From NCBI RefSeq assembly GCF_027887165.1, contig NC_077232.1, positions 10,960,257 through 11,024,256 on the forward strand: a stretch of 64,000 bases of DNA, read 5' to 3'. Source of the stretch: Monodelphis domestica (Eukaryota; Chordata; Mammalia; Didelphimorphia; Didelphidae). This document shows positions 36,701 through 44,789 of this stretch, one piece after another. The position numbers and the translations under genes were made by a program. The notes beneath the pieces were generated by a model that was given only the letters and a program-made list of their open reading frames with translations, was not told the DNA's origin and searched no databases. How positions within the stretch are numbered: position 1 is the stretch's first letter; every line of letters starts with the position of its first letter.

Positions 36701-39700
36701 TTAAGCTAGAGCCTCCATTGGCACAGGGAAATTGATGGACAGTGATTGGTAGATATGAGAACTGAGGGGAGGGAACTTGGATGGTTTCCTTAAAGAGAGA
36801 GGGGTCTGAAGACTCAGGGGAGGTGGTTGAGGAGTTTGTCTGAGTGGTTGGAGTGTGCTCTGAGAAGCTTGCTCTGAAGGAAGCTGAAGGTGGGGGCCTC
36901 TGAGACTGTTTCTCCATTTTGGTCACGTGAGTAATAGGGACTGATCTCTTTTCTTTGCCCCAGCTATCTAAGGGCTTGGGCCTTTTGGCCCAGCCTAAAC
37001 AGAAGGGGTATTTAAGCCCTATTCCCTTCTCTCCCTTTTCTCTCTATCTCTAATTCCTTTCTTCCTCCTATTGTAATTAAACTCCATAAAAGATTGACTG
37101 CTGACTTGAGTTTTCATTTAGGAATTACATAGCTGAATTCCTTGGCGACCTTAAATTAATATATATCAGTCTTTTAAAGTGATTTCCTTGTCACAGGAGG
37201 TAGGTGCTATTAGGATCTCCATTTTATAGGTGAGGAAACAGACAGAGGTGAAGTGACTTGACCAGGGCCATACAGCTGGCAAGTGTCTGAGGCCAGATTT
37301 GAACTCAGGTCTTCCTGATTCCAAGCCTGGCACTCTGTCTGCTGTACCACCTAGCTGCCCTCTATTCAAGTGAATCAACATAAAAATTACTCAATAAGAA
37401 GCTTAAATTTAAGCACTCTGTATCACCTTCCTTCTCATTCCTCTTCTGTAAACTGCTCTCAGTTGAGCTTGCATTTATTTGTCTACACATCTCCTTCTTC
37501 TACCAAACGTGAAGAGATTGAGGATGAGAAAGGAGCCCTGATTTGCTGAAGGCAGCAAGTGGCAGGCATGGAAGTGGAGACAGGCCTCTCAGTTCCCTCC
37601 CCAGGGCTCTTCCTTATGCCCCACCTAGCTTCCTGATGAGGGCAGTCATTGGACCACAGATTTCATTAGTAAATGCAGAAATCCCTTCCACTGACTCAGG
37701 TGGAAACTTCTCTGCAGCTTATGGTCTTAAAGAGGTGCCGGGAACAGAATGGTGTCATCCTGGCATGGGCCAGCAGCACATGGACCCATAACACTCCCAG
37801 AGTGCAGCTGGGGAAACAGTGAGCAAAATCAATAAAAATGCACCGATACAGAGATAATGGCAATGTGTGGTTTTCTAAGTCAATATATGCACATGGGCAG
37901 CCTTAGGTATGGTCTAGTGGCCACCATTTCTCTCTGAGTCAGACACCATTGGTTTAGGGACTGCCTCAGAGGCAGGGCTTTGACCCTGCGGGGTCCGGCT
38001 CTGAGGCCAGGCCTCTATCCCACACTCCCTAGCTCCCTCTGATATGATCCACGATAGCTCCCCTAATACCTCAAGCTGGGAAGGTTTTCCTTAAGGGCTG
38101 GCTTGTGAAGACTAGACTTATTCTCAGGCTGGCTTGGGGGAGGTTATGGGTCTTTTTTGGACCTCTGTAATTCTCAGAGCCCATCTCCTCCAACATGGAA
38201 AGGCTTCTGGGGAAGGACCCCCTACTGGAAAAATCTGATTTTGTGGAGTCTGCAGATGCCAAGCCAGAAGAAAACCAACCCTAGCAGTTTCTTCAGTCAG
38301 GAAGGCTTCAGGTACTAACCAACGACGCACTGGGAGGAGTGAGAAGAAGCGTAGGAACGCTGGACAGAATGTTCTGACGGAGAGCCGCATGGTAGATCTG
38401 GGCCAATTTTGGGGATGCTCATCGTGAAGGTGTTTACAAGGCACTGGAAACCATCTAGGCGAAGAATCACAGAATGTCAGATTGGAAAGGGCCCTCCAAG
38501 GGCACGGAATCTAACCCATCCATAAAAAGATGCCCCCTTACAACACACCAGACGTGATTGTGTGCCCTCTGCTCAAAAATCTCCACTGGGAAGAAAGTCT
38601 ACCCGGGAGGGCCTTTCACCTTCTCATAGCTCTGATGGCTAGGAAAGGGCATCAAGGTGGTGCAATGGATAGGGGCATGAAGTCAGGAAGATGAGCACAA
38701 ATCTGGCCTCAGATACTCAGCTCCTGGACAAGTTACTTTACCCTATTTGCCTCTGTTTCCTCATCTGTAATATGAGCTGGAGAAGAAAATGGCAAACCAG
38801 TCTAGTATCTCTACCAAGAAAACCCCAAATGGGGCTAGAAAGTGTCATATACTTCCTAGCTGTGTGATCTAGGCAAGTCACTTGACCCTGTTTGCCTCAG
38901 TTTCCTCAATTATAAAGCTGGAGAAGGAAAAGCCAAACCACTCCAGCATCTTTGCCAAGAAAATCCCAAATGGACATGACTGAAGCAATCGAAGAACAAC
39001 AAATTGTTAAACATCATCTCTAGTTGAGTCAAAATTGGGCCCATGGCACTGTCTACTCTTATTCCTGGTTCTGCCTTGGGGTAGTTTAGTGCTTTCTCTA
39101 GGTGACAGCCCATTCAATGTTCCCTGGTGATTATTAGGTCCTCTGATATATGCCCCTGCCACTCCTTGGGCCAACCCTCGCATGGACTGATCTTGCAGTC
39201 CCTCATCTAAGTCATTAGTGTTTTTCCTAAAATATGACCCTGACCTGAAAAGAGGTACCCGAGAAATGGGGTCCGGGATTATTACCTCCCCAGTCCTTCA
39301 TACCACACACACCTCTTTAAAAAAAATCAACCCTTCCCTTCTGTCTTAGTTGATTCTAGGAATGAAGAGCTGTAAGGGCTAGGCAATGAGGGTTAAGTGA
39401 CTTGCCCAGGGTCACACAGCTAAGAAGCATCCAAGTCCAGATTTGAACCAAAGTCCTCCCAACTCCAGGTCTGGTCTCTACCATGTACTTCCTAAGGCAG
39501 CCTAAAATTGCTGGGTTGTTCCGGCTGCCATATTCCATTGTTAATCTATATTGGGCTTGAGATCCACTAACTGCTAAGTTCTCACAAGGTTTTTTCAGGT
39601 AAACTACTGAAAATAATTTAGCTATTCCAGTTTGGGGAAGCTTTTTCTTTAAATCCAAATCTAAGTCTTCCCATTTGTTCCTAGGAAGTGTTTTAGATTA

Positions 39701-42700
39701 AGGGCAATGTTCCAGCCTATCAAGATTTCTTTTGGCCTCTGCCTCTGCTCTCCCTGGGTTAACTGCACCTTCAGGTGTTCGGACATCTGAACAAGGCTGC
39801 CCTTTATTTCTACCTGTGTCACTGACAAAAAATGTGAACGAGCACAGACCCGAGCTCAGCTCTCTGGGATATGCCACTAGATGGCTGCCTTTGTAGGTTT
39901 GGCCATTCACACAGTTTCAAAAGCTCTTAATTTTCCCATTGCCCTGCTTGTATCTCCTCACCTTGGGCTCAAGCTCAGTTCTGAGAAACTCTTGTCCACT
40001 TACCATTGGAATAATTTGTTTCAAAACTGGGAATGAGGTTAATCTGGCATTGCTTTTATATTGTGAAGCTATACAATATTGTTGTGGTCGAGTCATTTTT
40101 CTTCAGGGGTTTTCTTGGCAAAAGTCTGGAGGGGTGTCTTGTTTCTTTCTCTCGCTCATTTGACAGGTGAGAAAACTGAGGCAAACAGGGTGAAATGACT
40201 TGCCCAGGGTCACAAAAAACTGTGACTTCCCTTCACCCCATGCTTTAAGAAAAGATGTTTATTATCGACAGCATTGCTCTAGTCCCTTAAGAACAATATA
40301 TACGGGGGCAGCTGGGTAGCTCAGTGGATTAAGAGCCAGTCCTAGAGATGGGAGGTCCTAGGTTCAAATCTGGCCTCAGCCACTTCCCAGCTGTGTGACC
40401 CTGGGCAAGTCACTTGACCCCCATTGCCTAGCCCTTACCACTCTTCTGCCTTGGAGCCAATACACAGTATTAATTTCAAGGTGGAAGGTAAGGGTTAAAA
40501 AAAAAAAAGAACAATATATACTTGTGATGGTGAACCTATGGCATGTGTGCCAGAGGGGACTGCTCCCCTCCCCCCTCCAAGTGTGCCTGAGAATACTTCT
40601 CTCATCACCTGCCCCTCTGCCCAGCTGCCCAATGGCAGTGCTTCCTCCCTCTCCTGACTCATGGGGTGGGGAACTCATATGTGGTGTGAGGGTTGTAGCT
40701 TGGACACTTGGTCTCTCAAAGGTTCGCCACCACTATATATATATACCATGTTTACTTAAAAGGCTCAGTCTTCTTTCAAATACAAGATCCATCTAACATA
40801 ACACCCTCATTGACACAAAATAGCAAACCCATCACACTTCTATACTGCAGGCTTAAGCATTGTAAGTAAATGGCTGAAAACTGTACCATAAGGTATTTCA
40901 TTTGAGACAAGGCAAACGCCAAGATTTAACTAGAACAGAACAATGGGCTAGTTAAACAAGGCTGGATTTGAACTCGGGAAGCTGAGTCTCCAGGACTCCA
41001 GGGCCAGTGCTCTGTGCACTAGGGTGCCACCTAGCAGCCCTCTTTGTGATAACCTCTTCCTTTTCCAGATAGATTCATTAATCATTGCTTTAATAATATG
41101 CTCCAAAATTTGACCAGGAATAGTCATGTTCAGTGGCCTAGTCTGAGGAAGCTCCTCTTTCTGTCTGAAGATCAGGGATGTTTGTCCTCCAGGCTTCTGG
41201 TCACTCTTGTTCTTTCATTTTAAAAAGTCCACAGATGGAAAGAGTCAGTGGGGCAGCAGGCATTATCTATGTCTGGGATTTTTGTTAAGTGGTTCCTAAT
41301 TACATGTTAATCTGGCTCAGGCTGTTTGGGGCCTCACTGTCACTGGAGAGTTGGTACCTCTGTGCTAACCTCCACTGGCCCCTCACTATGAGGAGGCAAA
41401 GCTTCTACTGATTTCTCCTTAATCCATTCCTTTGCCCACTCTCCACTACTGGGCACCTACTGCTGTTCCAGACTTTCTTTGGCCTCCACTGATGGGAGCT
41501 CTTTTCTCATCTCACAATCCCTTGGCCTTCCCCCTCTTCTTTCTCCTTTATTCTAGCCTCTGAGAAAGAGGTGACCCTTTTCCTCCAAAGGCTGGCCCTG
41601 CTCCCGAGTCCATCCCCTCCTCCCGTCTTCAACCTCTTTCTGCTGGCTCCTTCCCTCCTGCCTCCAAACAAACCCAAATTTCCACCCACCTGACCAGAAC
41701 AGACAATGCCCAGCTCGGCACTGTTAGCCCCACAAGCTTTCAGCCTGTAGTTCCCTTCCTTTTCTCAGCCAAACTTCTGGAAAAAGCTCTGGCTTCCAAG
41801 ATCGCCTCTGAGTTAACACAAATATTTCATGTAATTATGAATGCCAGTTCATGTCAATGGTTCCTTTAATATTCATCATTGTCCATTCAATGACAAAATG
41901 TCTTAATAACTGGTAGCCTTTACATGTAGAACCCAAAGGTTTCTTGGCTCATCTGTTACTCCCTGGGAGTTCACAAAACACAGAGAGGCCAGGGCTCTTG
42001 TGATCCCCATTTTATAGATGAGGAAAAGAGGCAAGCAGAAGTTTGGGTGACTTGCCTAGGGCCACCAAGCCAGGTAGTGTTTGAGACCCGATCAGAGTCA
42101 GGGGTCTGCCTGACTCTCAGCTCCCTGGTTTGGGTCTTAGGCCACCTGGTTTAGCAATAAGAACTTAGGGACCGGGCTCTGTGCCAGTGAGGGCCCCTTG
42201 AGGAGAGGCAGTGGAGATTGAACAAGTATTAAATAAGGAAAATGCAAAGGGGTGAGAGATGGAGGGATGGATGGTGCCAGGGGAGAGGGGCACTTCCACT
42301 TAGCTAATCTGGGGAGGAAGCTCTGAATAGGATGAATGAAAAGGCTCAGAGCTGGAATTGAAAGCCTGCCTAGAGCCAGGCTGAGCTAGGACCAGGGCCA
42401 GCTCCCTTTGACTGGGAGGCAGCTGGGAAAAGGAACCAAGAAGAAATAGTGCTGGAGAAGAGAAAGGGAGACAGAATGGGCAAAGAATGCCAGCCTTAGA
42501 GCCCGGGAGACCTGGGACATTTTCATTTAAAATGCAAGAACAGAGTGACCAGAGGCCTGGAGAACAAACACCCCTCATTTTCAGACAGGAAGAGGAGCTT
42601 CTTCAGTTCCCCACAACAACTCCCCAAGATGATGAAAAACAACGGTTACTTCCTGAACGTGACCCTCTCAGCTTTTAGCCAGGATGTCCCAGCACCCCAG

Positions 42701-44102
42701 AAGGCTCTCCTGCCTCACCTCTCCCTGTGTCACAGCCCTGGTGCCCTGGCCTATCCTCTTTCCTGGCTGTCAGGATTCTGCTCCCCACATGGAGTCAAAA
42801 TCATCTCATCCTTCTTACTGATAGTAGTTGGCCTCTTTGTCCTCTCAAGGTTGGGCACCCTGTCATTAAATGCTTATGGACTCTGCTTTTCTGAGGATAA
42901 GCAGTTTTCCTTAGCACAAACTATGCTCCCTGAGGGCAGGAGCTGTTCTGTATTTTTGTCTCCCCAGTGTCTAGCTGTGTTTAAAGGACCCCAGATTCAT
43001 AGCTGGAAGGTACCCCAGAGGCTTTCTTGCCCAGCCACCTCATTTTACTGATAAGGAAACTGAGGCCCTAGGAGGGGAAGTGACTTGCCCCCAATTCGAC
43101 AGGTAGCAAACTTCAGGACAGGATTTGAACCTAGCTTCTCTGATTCCAGGGCACCAGGCTGTCTTCTCCTATTTATTGAAGTGACAGAGAAGGATCAGCT
43201 CTGGTGGAGGGAGTTTCTATGCAGAGAATCCACACCTCTCCCTCCCCAAGAAAGGCTGTAAAGGTTGACTTGGATCAGTCAAGGTACCGGCCAGGAGCTG
43301 GGGATGCACAGCCAGGAATCCCTTTTCCTAATCAGTCAGTCTCTAAGTGTTGATTAAGCCCGGAGCCCACTGCAGACGGTGCAGAGGGATTTTCTACTTG
43401 TTTTTAGGACAGGCTCCTTAATCTGGGGTGTCCTCTCCATGGTGGGCTGTATTTTATGACAGAGAAAACCTGACTCTGAGAAGGGGGCCAGGCTAGATTT
43501 CCCCGGGTTCCTGCCTTGGCAGAAAAAAGCCAACCAGCATTTTATGAGTGCCTGCTCTGTGCCAGGCACTGGAGGGGTACAAAGAGAGGCAAAAACGGGG
43601 TCCTCGCACACCTTCCAACCGGGACACAAGTCAGTCAAGTCAGTTGGTCAAAAAGCATTTATTAAGTAAGGTCTTACTGTGCTATGCCCTGCGGATACAA
43701 GAAAAGCAAACAAAATATATTCATAGTCACTGCGGAGTAGGCGCAGGACTCACTAGTAACTAGGGAGGAGGTGTCTGGTCCCTTTCCCAGGAGGTAACGG
43801 GAGCCCCAGGGATTTACTGAGTGGAGAATGGCTGCGGCGTCAGCCTGGGGTGGGGGGAGAAGGGAAGTAGGAGATGGAAGGAGGGGGCGGGAGAATTTGC
43901 TAACTTGTCAATAATTAACCTGTCAACAACTAACTCACCAATATTCGTCAATAACTAGCTCCTCAATAACTAAACCGCCACAAGGGGGGGCCCTTCCGCG
44001 ATGCGGCCGGGGGCAGCGTACTGCTGCTCGCCCCACTCCGAGGCTGGGGATAGCACCCCACCCCCGTGTCCCCATAGATCCAAGCCCTCGTCCCCTACCC
44101 AT
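21478..44102 (-). CDS. ASRGL1: ASRGL1, isoaspartyl peptidase / L-asparaginase (split gene)
   Basis: Cytosolic N-terminal-nucleophile (Ntn) hydrolase, which removes isoaspartyl residues from dipeptides and hydrolyses L-asparagine. It cleaves its own chain to free the catalytic Thr. Coding exons on the minus strand are (44,102-44,099), 36,036-35,842, 28,246-28,104, 27,608-27,451, 24,581-24,463, 22,910-22,800 and 21,707-21,478. The six large exons have AG acceptors, the first five GT donors, and their phases agree throughout. Counting the residue at the human start as 1 gives 316 residues, against 308 in human. HGGG is at 8-11, autocleavage is between Gly167 and Thr168, and Thr186, Arg196, Asp199 and Thr219 are all present. 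The C-terminus is about eight residues longer than the human one. No stop or frameshift is present, so the gene looks functional. The first exon is inferred, since no Met exists at or above HGGG in the second exon. Confidence 0.95.
22800..22910 (-). CDS. ASRGL1: ASRGL1 exon with the [17 protein letters not shown] segment
   Basis: Acceptor GAGCAG and donor GTACTC bound 111 nt. It carries Thr219-Gly220 in STTGHGE, the substrate-binding pair of the family, and ends in HLEQG split across the intron. Phase 1 on entry and exit matches both neighbours. Confidence 0.95.
23593..23809 (+). repeat. tRNA-headed SINE (sense) in ASRGL1 intron 5
   Basis: GGTGGATAGAGAGCCAGGCC, GGTTCAGATCTGAGCTCAGA and CAGAAGGTGAGGGTTTAAAA. 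CCTGGAT occurs at both ends, a weak duplication. Confidence 0.82.
24463..24581 (-). CDS. ASRGL1: ASRGL1 exon with the catalytic threonine
   Basis: Acceptor TTTTTCAG and donor GTAAGA bound 119 nt. It encodes NTG followed by TVGAVALD, with the nucleophile Thr168 immediately after the scissile Gly167, then ATSTGG (Thr186, Gly188) and GRVGDSP (Arg196, Asp199). Every active-site residue known for the family in this segment is present. Confidence 0.96.
25440..25800 (+). repeat. L2 3' end (sense) in ASRGL1 intron 4
   Basis: GCACTTGGCTGGTTCTCCCA, GAATCCCAAGTTTTCTTTGA, GATGTAAGCTCCTGGAGGGT and TGTATTCCTAATGCTTAGCA follow the conserved L2 3' end order. Confidence 0.75.
25800..27450. other. ASRGL1 intron 4 sequence
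   Basis: No gene or clear repeat was recognised beyond an A-run at 27,090-27,103. Confidence 0.3.
27451..27608 (-). CDS. ASRGL1: ASRGL1 exon encoding the lysine-rich linker before the cleavage site
   Basis: Acceptor GAATCAG and donor GTATGT bound 158 nt. It encodes [12 protein letters not shown], then EKLITERN and a Lys/Glu-rich stretch (residues about 144-155). In the family this is the flexible end of the alpha subunit just ahead of the autocleavage site. It exits in phase 2, matching the next exon. Confidence 0.95.
28104..28246 (-). CDS. ASRGL1: ASRGL1 exon with GSVLN and EMDASIMDG
   Basis: Acceptor TTCTCATAG and donor GTATGA bound 143 nt, encoding residues about 65-111. The GSVLN and MDASIMDG motifs are hallmarks of type 2 asparaginases. 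Position 65 is Arg here where human has Cys. Confidence 0.95.
28405..28628 (+). mobile_element. hAT-like MITE in ASRGL1 intron 2
   Basis: A 224-bp element starting CAGTGAGGGCGAACCTTTTA, flanked by ATTTAGGG (28,397-28,404) and ACTTAGGG (28,629-28,636), 8-mers differing at one base. This fits the 8-bp duplication of hAT elements. Its ends resemble those of the elements at 18,530 and 40,522. Confidence 0.65.
29980..30848 (-). mobile_element. L1 3' end (antisense) with a nested SINE
   Basis: Antisense L1 strings in order: TATGCATAATAACAAATCTC, GTTCTCCTAGTTCTGCTTAT, CATCAGTTCACAGAGGTCTT, and after the SINE CATTCCCTAGTTGATGGGCA. The flanks share TCAAAGTAATGTTT (29,966-29,979 and 30,849-30,862), a 14-bp target-site duplication. 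A SINE occupies 30,498-30,693. Confidence 0.85.
30498..30693 (-). repeat. tRNA-headed SINE (antisense) nested in the L1
   Basis: AAACACTCATTTTCCATCTT through CACTCAGCTGCCC. Its 12-bp duplication GTTCATCATTTT is exact (30,486-30,497 and 30,694-30,705). It is therefore younger than the L1 around it. Confidence 0.93.
31000..31875. other. Intron 2 sequence, no gene seen
   Basis: A CR1/L3-like 3' string (CAGAGATCATCTAGTCTGAG) is at about 31,432. An open frame at 31,484-31,915 has no domain, no splice support and runs into the LTR. Confidence 0.3.
31879..32970 (+). mobile_element. Solo LTR, family A, 1,092 bp
   Basis: Bounded by TGTAAATC and CTCACA and flanked by CAGC on both sides (31,875-31,878 and 32,971-32,974). 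It contains a TATA-like CCTATATAAG at about 32,344, a degenerate purine-rich tandem region at 32,360-32,590 and a TTAATTAAAATCTCTATAAA poly(A)-type region. It lies in ASRGL1 intron 2, antisense to the gene, and has no internal retroviral sequence. Confidence 0.88.
33000..33785. other. Intron 2 sequence, no gene seen
   Basis: An open frame of 196 codons on the minus strand (33,058-33,648) lies here but shows no domain and no splice borders that fit ASRGL1. I treat it as chance. Confidence 0.35.
33789..33992 (-). repeat. tRNA-headed SINE (antisense)
   Basis: AACCCCTCACCTTCCATCTT through ACTGAGCTACCCTGCTGCC, typical of the antisense SINE. No clean duplication was found. Confidence 0.85.
34000..35835. 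other. Intron 2 sequence with an old dispersed repeat
   Basis: 34,840-35,490 resembles the long dispersed repeat of 10,290-11,240 (GGAAGGCCTTGAAAATCTGG; GACCAAGAACTCCAGGAATC) but is very diverged. Nothing else was recognised. Confidence 0.4.
35842..36036 (-). CDS. ASRGL1: ASRGL1 first large coding exon (HGGG loop)
   Basis: Acceptor GTCTGTAG and donor GTCAGT bound 195 nt. It encodes [14 protein letters not shown] through [10 protein letters not shown] to DDPEFNAG. The HGGG loop and the [12 protein letters not shown] motifs identify the family. Two bases plus a CAC codon precede the residue matching human Met1, which reads GTT (Val). No in-frame ATG exists in this exon, and an in-frame TGA lies just upstream in the intron, so the start must come from an upstream exon. 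Confidence 0.95.
36120..37380 (-). repeat. MIR-type SINE (antisense) split by an LTR
   Basis: 36,135-36,225 (TTCCAGGCTCTAGGTTGAGC) and 37,196-37,375 (GGTGAGGAAACAGACAGAGG, GAAGTGACTTGACCAGGGCC, CTGTACCACCTAGCTGCC) are the two halves of one antisense MIR. The cut lies in GGAG, now duplicated around the LTR of 36,226-37,195. Confidence 0.85.
36226..37195 (+). mobile_element. Solo LTR, family A, 970 bp, 189 bp upstream of ASRGL1 exon 2
   Basis: Bounded by TGTAAACC and GTCACA, with GGAG on both sides (36,222-36,225 and 37,196-37,199). It is the same family as 31,879 and 59,211; its first 100 bases are nearly identical to the latter. It is antisense to ASRGL1. Confidence 0.9.
37385..38640. other. 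Intron 1 sequence, no gene seen
   Basis: 38,460-38,560 (CACAGAATGTCAGATTGGAA) is a CR1/L3-like 3' piece. The rest is unassigned. No short exon supplying a start codon for ASRGL1 could be singled out. Confidence 0.35.
38648..39000 (+). repeat. Two adjoining MIR-type SINE pieces (sense)
   Basis: 38,648-38,840 is a nearly full marsupial MIR (GGTGGTGCAATGGATAGGGG to GAAAACCCCAAATGGGG). 38,846-39,000 repeats its 3' two thirds (CTTCCTAGCTGTGTGATCTA to AAATCCCAAATGGACATGAC). It is either a tandem insertion or a partial duplication. Confidence 0.8.
39320..39500 (-). repeat. tRNA-headed SINE (antisense), diverged
   Basis: AACCCTTCCCTTCTGTCTTA, GGGTTAAGTGACTTGCCCAG and AGATTTGAACC follow the antisense SINE order. 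The first third has a deletion. Confidence 0.8.
40076..40218 (-). repeat. MIR-type SINE fragment (antisense)
   Basis: GGGGTTTTCTTGGCAAAAGT, GAGAAAACTGAGGCAAACAG and ATGACTTGCCCAGGGTCAC belong to the tail half of the long marsupial MIR. Confidence 0.8.
40304..40506 (+). repeat. tRNA-headed SINE (sense), complete with duplication
   Basis: GGCAGCTGGGTAGCTCAGTGG to GGTGGAAGGTAAGGGTTAAA and an A-run. AAGAACAATATATAC flanks it exactly (40,289-40,303 and 40,507-40,521), a 15-bp duplication. This is one of the cleaner copies in the window. Confidence 0.95.
40522..40735 (-). mobile_element. hAT-like MITE adjoining the SINE
   Basis: Left end TGTGATGGTGAACCTATGGC, right end AAAGGTTCGCCACCAC, whose complement GTGGTGGCGAACCTTT matches the left end of the copy at 28,405. 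It is flanked by ATATATAC-like sequence on both sides. Confidence 0.6.
40950..41045 (-). repeat. MIR fragment (antisense)
   Basis: GGCTGGATTTGAACTCGGGA followed by GTGCACTAGGGTGCCACCTA is the head portion of an antisense MIR. Confidence 0.7.
41050..41990 (+). repeat. L2-type LINE remnant (sense)
   Basis: CTCACAATCCCTTGGCCTTC, the run CTTCCTTTTCTCAGCCAAAC and TTCTGGAAAAAGCTCTGG are typical of the diverged L2 ORF2 3' region. Frames are broken. Confidence 0.45.
41995..43170. repeat. MIR fragments and an L2 3' end
   Basis: 41,995-42,125 is an antisense MIR (TTTTATAGATGAGGAAAAGA). 42,690-42,985 looks like an L2 3' end in sense (CTCCCTGAGGGCAGGAGCTG, TGTATTTTTGTCTCCCCAGT). 42,985-43,165 is another antisense MIR (GATAAGGAAACTGAGGCCCT). 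42,125-42,690 holds nothing recognised. Confidence 0.6.
43170..43900. other. Intron 1, dispersed-repeat pieces
   Basis: 43,535-43,600 (TTTTATGAGTGCCTGCTCTG, GCCAGGCACTGG) and 43,645-43,735 are short pieces of common dispersed repeats. No gene was recognised. Confidence 0.4.
43905..43976. promoter_or_regulatory. Degenerate TCAATAACTAAC tandem with an HNF1-like site
   Basis: Four related words: GTCAATAATTAAC (43,907-43,919), GTCAACAACTAAC (43,922-43,934), GTCAATAACTAGC (43,947-43,959) and CTCAATAACTAAAC (from 43,962). The first matches the HNF1 consensus GTTAATNATTAAC at 12 of 13 positions. It lies inside intron 1, about 120-195 bp past the inferred first exon. Confidence 0.45.
44099..44102 (-). 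CDS. ASRGL1: Inferred ASRGL1 start codon at the end of exon 1
   Basis: The minus strand reads GAGCTGTCATGG then GTAGGG. ATG at 44,102-44,100 has G at -3 and G at +4, a strong initiation context. GTAGGG at 44,098-44,093 can serve as donor. The single base left after the ATG is exactly the phase that the acceptor at 36,037 requires, giving M-G-H-V-Q-P. RNA evidence is needed. The other good donor nearby (CTGAG then GTGAGA, exon end 44,189) would put TGA in frame and leave no start. Confidence 0.45.
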
Positions 44103-44300
44103 GACAGCTCCCCCCCGCCGCCCCCTGGCCCTGGGCGGGCCCCAACGGCCCTTAGGATCCCCGGCTTGGCCCACCCGCGGTCTCTCACCTCAGGAGTCGC
44201 CCGAGGAATGTGAGAGCCCGAGGGCGCCGCGGGGAGAAAACCGTTCTTGCGCCTGCGCACAAGCGAGCTAGCTGCGTTGGGGGGGTGGGGCGAGGGAGGC

Positions 44301-44669
44301 ATTACGGTAAGGTGATGAGCTGTCACGGAATCATTACAGGCTGGGCCGAGAGTTGTGGGAGCATTTTCGGCTGTTAGGGTAGAGGCTCCTGGGCGCCCCC
44401 GCGCAGTCATTGCATTACAGCCTCTCTTTCCCACAACTTCCCCCTAGGGAGTATCATTACGGTAAACCCTCCTTCAAGCCCTTAGGGGGAATAATTACGT
44501 CACAGGCCCTCACTTTGTGCTATAGAGTGGAAATCAATCTGTCTTGAACTATTTCCCCTGCACTACTGTGGGGTGGGGGTCGGGGGCCATCCCGTAGACT
44601 AAGGCGCTCCCGGGATAATTACGGTAAGCCTCTTCTATGTCCAGTCTGGGAGGGGAATAATTACGGTAA
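44301..44669. promoter_or_regulatory. Array of ATTACGGTAA motifs upstream of ASRGL1
   Basis: Exact ATTACGGTAA occurs at 44,301-44,310, 44,456-44,465, 44,618-44,627 and 44,660-44,669, all in the same direction. A related ATTACGTCAC (CRE/ATF-like) is at 44,494-44,503 and ATTACAG words at 44,333 and 44,413. The copies at 44,494, 44,618 and 44,660 share the longer form GGGRATAATTACG. No binding protein is identified by me. Confidence 0.6.
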
Positions 44670-44789
44670 AGTCTCCCTTGGCAGGGAAAGGAGCTCCGTT
44701 AGGTGCAGGTGTACCTGTGCTCCCCGAGTCCAAGTTCCTGCGGTGCACCTGGGAAAACCGAGGCCCTGGGAGGCAATTGCTGAGGTAGA

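Larger units (their letters stand above)
43975..44700 (-). promoter_or_regulatory. ASRGL1: CpG island and likely ASRGL1 promoter
   Basis: A CpG-dense GC-rich block spans about 43,975-44,420 (GCGATGCGGCCGGGGGC, GAGGGCGCCGCGGGG, GCGCCTGCGCACAAGCG), and upstream motifs continue to 44,670. No TATA box is seen in minus orientation. It is the only CpG island upstream of the ASRGL1 exons, so it is the best promoter candidate. A divergent plus-strand transcript cannot be excluded. Confidence 0.65.

Noticed and set aside
44187..44197. CTGAG then GTGAGA as the ASRGL1 exon 1 donor
   Set aside because: It is a good donor, but it puts TGA in frame just before exon 2 and leaves no start codon. It may serve a non-coding isoform.
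43970..44434. 154-codon minus-strand open frame in the CpG island
   Set aside because: GC-rich composition gives open frames by chance, and its phase at either donor does not join the ASRGL1 exon.
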